Source: Rhizohabitans arisaemae (lineage in GTDB: Bacteria; Actinomycetota; Actinomycetes; Streptosporangiales; Streptosporangiaceae). Taken from it: a stretch of 64,000 nt of DNA. The notes below the pieces were generated by a model. The model ran no database searches. It had not been told where the DNA came from and saw only the letters and a program-made list of their open reading frames with translations. The stretch spans positions 124,001 through 188,000 of the forward strand of contig NZ_BLRH01000029.1 of the NCBI RefSeq assembly GCF_025996515.1. The letters are read 5' to 3'. The position numbers and the translations under genes were made by a program. Shown one piece after another: positions 58,396 to 64,000 of this stretch (its first letter is position 1; the number at the start of each line of letters is the position of its first letter).

Positions 58396-59073
58396 TCACT
58401 TCGGCGGGTGCCACCGGTAGCGACGCTCGGGGCGTCCGGTGGAGCCGTAACGCAGGGACACCACGACCTGCCCGATCGCGGTGAGGTGTTCGAGGTAGCG
58501 GCGGGCGCTCACCCGGGAGATGCCGACCCGGGTGGCGCACTCGGTCGCGGACAGTGTCCCGTCCGTGGTGGCCAGTGCGCGCTTGACCAGTTTCACGGTC
58601 TCCACGCTCATGCCCTTGGGCAGCGCCGGAGCGGCGGACGGTCCGCCGCCGGCCAGGAGCCGATCCACGTCGGCCTGGCTGTGGATGACCCCGTCGCCCG
58701 GGCCCGCGCGCTGTGCGGCGTAGCGCTCCAGCCGTACCCGCAGATCGTCGAACTCGAAGGGTTTGAGCAGGTAGCCCACCACCCCGCGGCGGGCCGCGCG
58801 CCGTACGGTCTCGATCTCGCGCGCCGCACTGATCACGATGACGTCGCAGTCGTGCCCGGTGGCGCGCATGCGGTTGATCACCTCAAGCCCGAACAGATCG
58901 GGGAGGTAGAGGTCGAGCAGGACGAGGTCGGGGCGGAGGTCACCGACCGCGGCGAGAGCCTGCTCACCCGAGTGCGCGACACCGATCACCTGAAAGCCCT
59001 CGACCTTGCGGACGAATCCGCTGTTGATCTTCGCGACCATGAAGTCGTCGTCCACGACAAGCACATCGATCAC
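58396..59073 (-). CDS. CitB/DcuR-type response regulator
   Basis: This 225-residue regulator has a receiver domain (DDDFMV near residue 8, phospho-Asp in LVLLDLYLPD, Lys in YLLKPFEFDD) and a C-terminal helix-turn-helix of the CitB type (LSATECATRVGISRVSARRY). It starts at a GTG that overlaps the kinase stop (GTGA). Systems of this type control uptake of C4-dicarboxylates or citrate, and the divergent tct genes are the obvious target. Confidence 0.9.
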   Translation of the reverse strand: MIDVLVVDDDFMVAKINSGFVRKVEGFQVIGVAHSGEQALAAVGDLRPDLVLLDLYLPDLFGLEVINRMRATGHDCDVIVISAAREIETVRRAARRGVVGYLLKPFEFDDLRVRLERYAAQRAGPGDGVIHSQADVDRLLAGGGPSAAPALPKGMSVETVKLVKRALATTDGTLSATECATRVGISRVSARRYLEHLTAIGQVVVSLRYGSTGRPERRYRWHPPK

Positions 59074-60704
59074 CGGGACGCCTCCGTCGGCTCGCGGGTG
59101 GGGTTGCCCACCGAAATCCGCGCCGTGAACATGGCACCGTCGGCGGTGTTGGTCACGGCCACCTCGCCGCCCCGGCGGCGGCAGACCAGCTGGGTGAGCG
59201 CCAGGCCGATGCCCCGCTGCCCCTCCTGGGCGGCCTTGGTGGTGAAGCCGCGGGTGAACACCTCCTGGGCGAGCTCCGGGGCGACGCCGGGGCCGGAGTC
59301 CCGTACGACGATCTCCACGCTGGAGGTGTCCTGCCGGAGCTCCACCTCGACCCACGCCCCATCCCCGGCGTCGCCCGTACAGGCCGCGTCGATGGCGTTG
59401 TCCACCAGGTTGCCGGTCACCGTGGCCACATCCGCGGCGTCCACGGGGTCGAGCCGGTCCAGCGAGCTCCGCTCCGACACGCGGAGCCGGACCCGGCGCT
59501 CCGCGGCCAGGGAGGACTTGGCCATCAGCAGCGCCTCCACGGCGGTGTCGCGGATCAGGCTGGACAGCCGGAGATCGAAGGACTCCCGGTGGTGGCGCAG
59601 GGCGCGGATGTAGCGGACCACCTCGCCCAGCTCGTCCGTCTGGATCAGACCGGAGATGACGTGCAGCTGGTTGGCGAACTCGTGCGCCTGGGCCCGCAGC
59701 AGCTCGGTGGAGCTGCGGAAGGAGCCGAGTTCCCGCTCCAGCTGGGCCAGCTCGGTCCGATCCCGCAGCGTGGTCACCGTACCCAGGCCACGCCCGTCCT
59801 TGACGATGGTCATCCGGTTCATCACCAGCACCCGGCCCCGATGGATGACGATCTCGTCGCGGGCTTCGCCGTCGCCCGCCAGCACGTCGTGCAGACGTCC
59901 CTCGACACCGAGGGCGGCCAGGCTCATCCCCACGGCGTGCTCCGGGAGGTCCAGCAGCCTGCGGCCCACGTCGTTGACGAGGGTGAGCCGGAGCTGGGGG
60001 TCGAGCGCCACCACGCCTTCGGCGATGCCGTGCAGCATCGCCTCCCGGTGCTCGGTCAGCCCGGCGATCTCCCGCGGTTCCATGCCCAGCGTCTGCCGTT
60101 TGATCCGCCGGGCGAGCAGCCAGGAACCGATGCCGCCGAGCACACTGGCCACACCCAGGTAGATCGCCAGGTAGGACGACGCGCCCACCAGCCGCTGCCA
60201 GGCGGTGGGGGCGGCCATGCCGATCATCACGGTGCCGACGTGGCGGCCGTGGTGATCCGGGGAGGCGTCCAGCACGGGGACCTGGGCGGACAGTTCCTGC
60301 TCCCCGTCGATCAGCAGATAGCCGGTCCAGCCCCGCGCCTCCGCGACCCCCGGATCCCCCAGCGGCAGCGGCATCCCGATGATCGTGGTGTTGGTGGAGC
60401 TGACGATCTTTCCGCGGACGTCGGCGATCGTCACCGAGGAAACCCCGGACTGGGTCAGCGTGGAGTGCACCAAGGGGGCGAGCAGTTCGGCCGGGGCGGG
60501 CTGTTCGAGCTGCTCGCGTACGAGCGGATTCCAGGACAGCTGTTCGGCCAAGGCGGTCACCCGGCGGCCCTCGACCCGGTCGAAGGTCGCCGCGGACTGG
60601 GTCAGGGAGATGGCACCCACGGCAGCCAGAACCACCACGACGATGGCGAACTGAAGGACCAGCAGTTCACCGGCGAGGGTAGGCTGACGGCGCTTTACGA
60701 CCAC
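59070..60704 (-). CDS. CitA/DctS-type sensor histidine kinase
   Basis: This 544-residue kinase has two membrane helices (about residues 13-35 and 175-195) flanking an extracytoplasmic sensor domain of the CitA/DcuS type. A PAS domain follows (EGVVALDPQLRLTLVNDVGR), then the dimerisation helix with the likely phospho-His in QAHEFANQLHVISGL and a HATPase (NLVDNAIDAA, GQRGIGLALTQ). It should sense a carboxylate outside the cell and signal through the overlapping response regulator. It is divergent from tctC. Confidence 0.9.
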   Translation of the reverse strand: MVVKRRQPTLAGELLVLQFAIVVVVLAAVGAISLTQSAATFDRVEGRRVTALAEQLSWNPLVREQLEQPAPAELLAPLVHSTLTQSGVSSVTIADVRGKIVSSTNTTIIGMPLPLGDPGVAEARGWTGYLLIDGEQELSAQVPVLDASPDHHGRHVGTVMIGMAAPTAWQRLVGASSYLAIYLGVASVLGGIGSWLLARRIKRQTLGMEPREIAGLTEHREAMLHGIAEGVVALDPQLRLTLVNDVGRRLLDLPEHAVGMSLAALGVEGRLHDVLAGDGEARDEIVIHRGRVLVMNRMTIVKDGRGLGTVTTLRDRTELAQLERELGSFRSSTELLRAQAHEFANQLHVISGLIQTDELGEVVRYIRALRHHRESFDLRLSSLIRDTAVEALLMAKSSLAAERRVRLRVSERSSLDRLDPVDAADVATVTGNLVDNAIDAACTGDAGDGAWVEVELRQDTSSVEIVVRDSGPGVAPELAQEVFTRGFTTKAAQEGQRGIGLALTQLVCRRRGGEVAVTNTADGAMFTARISVGNPTREPTEASR

Positions 60705-60801
60705 AATGAACTCTATCTCCGCTGGTCACACAAGGGTGACCGGTACGTTGCCGGGTCCGCACAATCATGGCGCCGGACTCGTCAATGTGAAAGAGACGCC
60801 C

Positions 60802-61803
60802 ATGAGAATTCGTCTCACCGCCCTCGTGGCGGCGCTGTCCCTGCTCGGAGCGGTCGGCTGCGGGGCGACCGCGGCCAAGGAGCCCGGTACGGCGCCGAGC
60901 GCGGCCGGCGGGTCACTCACCGGGTTGCGCATCATGGTGCCCAACACCCCGGGCGGCGGCTACGACACCACGGCCCGGACCGCCGCCAAGGTCATGGAGG
61001 AAGCGAAGATCGCTTCGGGGATCCAGGTGTTCAACCTGCCCGGGGCCGGCGGCACCGTCGGCCTTCAGCGCACGATCAACGAAAAGGGCAACGGCAAGCT
61101 GGCCATGCAGATGGGCCTAGGTGTGGTCGGCGCCTCCTACTCCGCCAAGTCCTCCGCGACCCTGCCCCAGACCACACCGATCGCCAAGCTGATCGAGGAG
61201 GCGGGCGCGATCGTGGTCTCGAAGGACTCGCCGTACAAGACCATCGGGGATCTGGTCACGGCGTGGAAGGCGGACCCGAAGAAGGTCACCGTCGGAGGCG
61301 GCTCCTCACCCGGCGGGCCGGACCACCTGCTGCCGATGCAGCTGGCCAAGGCCGTCGGGATCGATCCCAAGCAGGTCAACTTCGTCTCCTACGACGGGGG
61401 CGGCGAGTTGCTGCCCGCGATCCTGGGCAACAAGATCGGCTTTGGCGCGAGCGGCTTCGGCGAGTTCCTCGACCAGGTCGAGGCCGGGCAGGTGCGGGTC
61501 CTCGCGGTCACCAGTGAGCAGCCCATCGACGTGCTGAAGGACGTGCCGACCCTGAAGGCCGCCGGCATCGACCTGGTCTTCACCAACTGGCGGGGAATCG
61601 TCGCCCCGCCGGGGATCGGCGACGCCGACAAGAAGATGTGGATCGACGCCTTCACCCGGATGCACCAGACCCCGCAGTGGAAGGCCGAACTGACCAAGCG
61701 CGGCTGGACCGACTCCTTCATCACCGGTGACGAGTTCGCCGCGTACCTCACGGAACAGGACAAGGCCGTCGCCGCCATCCTTAGCGAACTCGGGTTGACG
61801 TGA
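60802..61803 (+). CDS. tctC: Tripartite tricarboxylate transporter substrate-binding lipoprotein (TctC/Bug)
   Basis: This 333-residue protein starts at 60802 (MRIRLTALVAAL) with a lipoprotein signal (LLGAVGCG, lipid Cys near residue 18). The mature part has the Bug-family pattern MVPNTPGGGYDTTAR, LPGAGGTVGLQ and WRGIVAPPG. It should capture a carboxylate and deliver it to TctAB. The stop overlaps the start of tctB. It is divergent from the two-component system that probably controls it. Confidence 0.9.
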   Translation: MRIRLTALVAALSLLGAVGCGATAAKEPGTAPSAAGGSLTGLRIMVPNTPGGGYDTTARTAAKVMEEAKIASGIQVFNLPGAGGTVGLQRTINEKGNGKLAMQMGLGVVGASYSAKSSATLPQTTPIAKLIEEAGAIVVSKDSPYKTIGDLVTAWKADPKKVTVGGGSSPGGPDHLLPMQLAKAVGIDPKQVNFVSYDGGGELLPAILGNKIGFGASGFGEFLDQVEAGQVRVLAVTSEQPIDVLKDVPTLKAAGIDLVFTNWRGIVAPPGIGDADKKMWIDAFTRMHQTPQWKAELTKRGWTDSFITGDEFAAYLTEQDKAVAAILSELGLT

Positions 61804-62309
61804 CCCTCGAAGCGGAGGAGATCCGGGGCAAGGACCGCGCACAGTACGGCGTGTGCGCGTTCCTCGCCCTGACCGGTGTCGCGGTCATCTTCGACGCCCT
61901 ACGGATCACCCATCTGACCAGCAGCAACGACCCGATCGGGCCACGGCCCGTACCGGTGATCCTGGGGATCGCGCTGCTGGTCACGGCGGTGATCTACGCC
62001 GTGGACGTGGCGCGCGGCGGGCGGGGGGAGCCGGAGGCGGGTGAGGACGTCGACCTGACCACCCCGGTGGACCGGCGTACCGTGCTGCTCCTGGTCGGCT
62101 TCTTCCTGGCCAACGCCGCCCTGATCGAGCCGCTCGGCTGGGTGATCAGCGGCGCCGTCCTGTTCTGGGGTTCGGCGTTCGCCCTCGGCAACCGGCACCA
62201 CGTGCGCGGCCTGGTGATCGCGGGGGCACTCTCCCTCGGCACCTTCTACGCATTCGCGATCGGTCTGGGCGTCAACCTGCCGGCCGGAGTTCTGCAGGGG
62301 ATCCTCTAG
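61800..62309 (+). CDS. tctB: Tripartite tricarboxylate transporter small membrane subunit (TctB)
   Basis: This 169-residue protein has four membrane helices ([68 protein letters not shown]), the usual TctB topology. It begins at a GTG inside the tctC stop and its last base is shared with the tctA start, so the three subunits are coupled. It should form the membrane complex with TctA. Confidence 0.87.
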   Translation: MTLEAEEIRGKDRAQYGVCAFLALTGVAVIFDALRITHLTSSNDPIGPRPVPVILGIALLVTAVIYAVDVARGGRGEPEAGEDVDLTTPVDRRTVLLLVGFFLANAALIEPLGWVISGAVLFWGSAFALGNRHHVRGLVIAGALSLGTFYAFAIGLGVNLPAGVLQGIL

Positions 62310-63808
62310 TGGAGAATCTGAGTCACCTGCTCGACGGGTTCGCCAACATCGTCTCCCCGATCAACCTGCTCATGGCCTTGATCGGGGTGGTCGCGGGCAC
62401 CGCGGTCGGGGTGCTCCCCGGCATCGGTCCCGCCATGACGGTAGCCCTCCTACTGCCCATCACGTACGGGCTGGAGCCGACCCAGGCGTTCATCCTGTTC
62501 GCCGGGATCTACTACGGCGGCATGTACGGGGGATCGACCACGTCCATCCTGCTCAACACGCCCGGCGAATCCTCCTCGGTGGTCACCGCGATCGAGGGGA
62601 ACCTGATGGCCAAGGCGGGACGCGCCGCCCAGGCCCTGGCCACGGCGGCGATCGGCTCGTTCGTCGCCGGCACCCTCGCCACCCTGGCCCTGGTGTTCGT
62701 CACCCCCGTGGTGGTGGACTTCGCGGTCGGCCTCGGCTCGCCGGACTACTTCGCGATCATGATGCTGGCCTTCCTCGCGGTGTCGATCGTCCTCGGCACC
62801 TCGCGGGTGCGCGGCTTCGCGTCGCTCCTCGTCGGACTGGTGATCGGGCTGATCGGGATCGACCGGGTGACCGGGCAGCAGCGGCTCACCCTGGGCATCC
62901 CGGAGCTGGCCGACGGCATCGACGTGGTGGTCGTCGCCGTCGGGATCTTCGCCGTCGGCGAGGCGCTCTGGGTCGCCGCCCACCTGCGCCGCAAGTCGGT
63001 CGCGGTCATCCCGGTCGGCCGTCCGTGGCTGAGCCGGCAGGACTGGCGGCGCTCCTGGAAACCCTGGCTCCGCGGGGCCGCCCTCGGCTTCCCGTTCGGC
63101 GCGGTCCCCGCCGGAGGCGCCGAGGTCCCCACCTTCCTCTCCTACGCGGCGGAGAAGAAGCTCACCAAGCACCCCGAGGAGTTCGGGAAGGGCGCCATCG
63201 AGGGGGTGGCCGGGCCGGAGGCCGCCAACAACGCCTCCGCGGCGGGTTCGCTGGTCCCGATGCTGGCCATCGGCCTGCCCACGACGGCGGTCGCCGCGGT
63301 GATGCTGGCCGCGTTCGAGTCGTACGGGATCCAGCCCGGCCCGCTGCTCTTCGAGCGGGAGCCCATCCTGGTCTGGACGCTGATCGCGAGCCTCTTCCTC
63401 GGCAACCTGCTCCTGCTCGTGCTCAACCTGCCCCTCGCCCCGGCCTGGGCCCGGCTTCTGCGGATCCCCCGCCACTACCTGTACGCCGGCATTCTCTTCT
63501 TCGCCTCCATGGGGGCCTACGCGGTCAACGCCAAGCCACTGGACCTGGTGTTGCTCCTGCTCCTGGGGTTGCTCGGCTTCGGCATGCGGCGGTTCGGATT
63601 CCCCGTCCTCCCGCTGATCGTCGGTGTCATCCTCGGTCCCCGGGCGGAGCTGCAGGGCCGGCGCTCCCTCCAGCTGTCCGGCGGCGAGCTGTCCGGGCTG
63701 ATCGGCGGACCCGTCTCCTACACGATCTACGCGATCATCGCGTTGATCCTCCTCTGGCCGCTGCTCAGAAGGCTGCCGATCTTCACCAAGCCAAGGAGGC
63801 CCGCATGA
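62309..63808 (+). CDS. tctA: Tripartite tricarboxylate transporter large membrane subunit (TctA)
   Basis: This 499-residue protein with about 12 helices carries the TctA signature [20 protein letters not shown] near residue 33 and a repeated half-signature with [16 protein letters not shown], followed by ITGL-type glycine-rich loops. It should move the carboxylate, probably driven by an ion gradient. The GTG start shares one base with the tctB stop. Its own stop overlaps the next start (ATGA). Confidence 0.92.
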   Translation: MENLSHLLDGFANIVSPINLLMALIGVVAGTAVGVLPGIGPAMTVALLLPITYGLEPTQAFILFAGIYYGGMYGGSTTSILLNTPGESSSVVTAIEGNLMAKAGRAAQALATAAIGSFVAGTLATLALVFVTPVVVDFAVGLGSPDYFAIMMLAFLAVSIVLGTSRVRGFASLLVGLVIGLIGIDRVTGQQRLTLGIPELADGIDVVVVAVGIFAVGEALWVAAHLRRKSVAVIPVGRPWLSRQDWRRSWKPWLRGAALGFPFGAVPAGGAEVPTFLSYAAEKKLTKHPEEFGKGAIEGVAGPEAANNASAAGSLVPMLAIGLPTTAVAAVMLAAFESYGIQPGPLLFEREPILVWTLIASLFLGNLLLLVLNLPLAPAWARLLRIPRHYLYAGILFFASMGAYAVNAKPLDLVLLLLLGLLGFGMRRFGFPVLPLIVGVILGPRAELQGRRSLQLSGGELSGLIGGPVSYTIYAIIALILLWPLLRRLPIFTKPRRPA

Positions 63809-64000
63809 CGGTCCTGGTGGGCTACGTCCCGTCCCCGCAGGGCGAAGCCGCCCTGCACGCCGGGATCTCCGAAGCCCGGCGCCGCGCCGAACCCCTGGTG
63901 GTGGTGAACACCGCCAGGGGCGACATCCCGGCCGACCCGCGGCTGGCCCCCGAGGAGGACCTCGACCGGGTCATGCGGATCCTCAACCATTCGGAGGTCG
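63805..64000 (+). CDS. Universal stress protein (UspA family), partial
   Basis: Only the first 65 residues lie in the window. They show the UspA-fold beginning [20 protein letters not shown] with strand [11 protein letters not shown]. The ATG overlaps the tctA stop, so it belongs to the transporter operon; UspA genes are often found after tct genes. The rest continues beyond 64000. Confidence 0.8.
   Translation, partial: MTVLVGYVPSPQGEAALHAGISEARRRAEPLVVVNTARGDIPADPRLAPEEDLDRVMRILNHSEV

Noticed and set aside
59589-61517. 642-codon plus-strand frame across the sensor kinase and tctC
   Set aside because: It opposes the kinase and then runs out of frame through tctC, both of which are clear family members.

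Overview
This is a high-GC actinomycete chromosome segment. The signs are a strong G/C third-position bias, frequent GTG starts with 4-bp ATGA/GTGA overlaps, SARP, SigE and F420-type families, and an integrated element of the actinomycete RepSA/FtsK type. A Streptosporangiales-like host is my guess from overall gene style and is not proven. Nothing in the window looks like core housekeeping; it is accessory metabolism, secretion, regulation and mobile DNA.

Layout. 1-7.1 kb: a small secreted protein, two DHA2-type drug exporters and their neighbouring regulators (an AfsR-like regulator and a MarR repressor with a 29-bp palindromic operator). 7.6-15.5 kb: an F420-type oxidoreductase divergent from a tightly coupled acyl-CoA catabolic operon (thiolase, two MaoC-type proteins, SDR, a 35-codon ORF, acyl-CoA dehydrogenase, acyl-CoA ligase), followed by a tandem double-TetR regulator. 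15.6-25.1 kb: a paralogue of the first secreted protein, secreted beta-propeller-like proteins, a TAT-exported multicopper oxidase with membrane partners, and a two-component system.

25.3-39.1 kb: a secreted amidase gene cut in two by a 12,184-bp integrative element. The C-terminal part (25300-26715) and the N-terminal part with signal peptide (38888-39079) rejoin in frame when the element is removed, giving a 531-residue amidase. The element carries a large serine integrase, a RepSA-type initiator, an FtsK/TraB-type translocase, a Pra-like protein, a repeat-rich non-coding region, and an eight-gene operon (HATPase, a 27-codon ORF, a hypothetical, four paralogous winged-helix proteins, a PycTM-like membrane protein). 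It also carries a divergent XRE-TPR regulator and two CxxC zinc-binding miniproteins. Both att sites can be read to the base.

39.3-41.1 kb: a SigE-family sigma factor coupled to a membrane-anchored propeller-like protein. 41.2-51.9 kb: a RiPP cluster on the minus strand. Its parts are a cobalamin-type radical SAM enzyme, three tandem GG-leader precursor peptides, an MvdD-like ATP-grasp ligase, a TIGR04500-like maturation protein, a HlyD-like membrane stub, a 21-codon ORF, a C39-peptidase ABC exporter and an AfsR/SARP regulator. A likely scheme is that the ligase and radical SAM enzyme modify the cores and the exporter cuts after GG and secretes them. 52.7-55.3 kb: two secreted peptidoglycan hydrolases sharing one C-terminal domain. 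55.9-64 kb: a PaaX regulator, an alpha/beta hydrolase, and a DctS/DctR-like two-component system divergent from a tctCBA tricarboxylate transporter and a universal stress protein that runs off the window.
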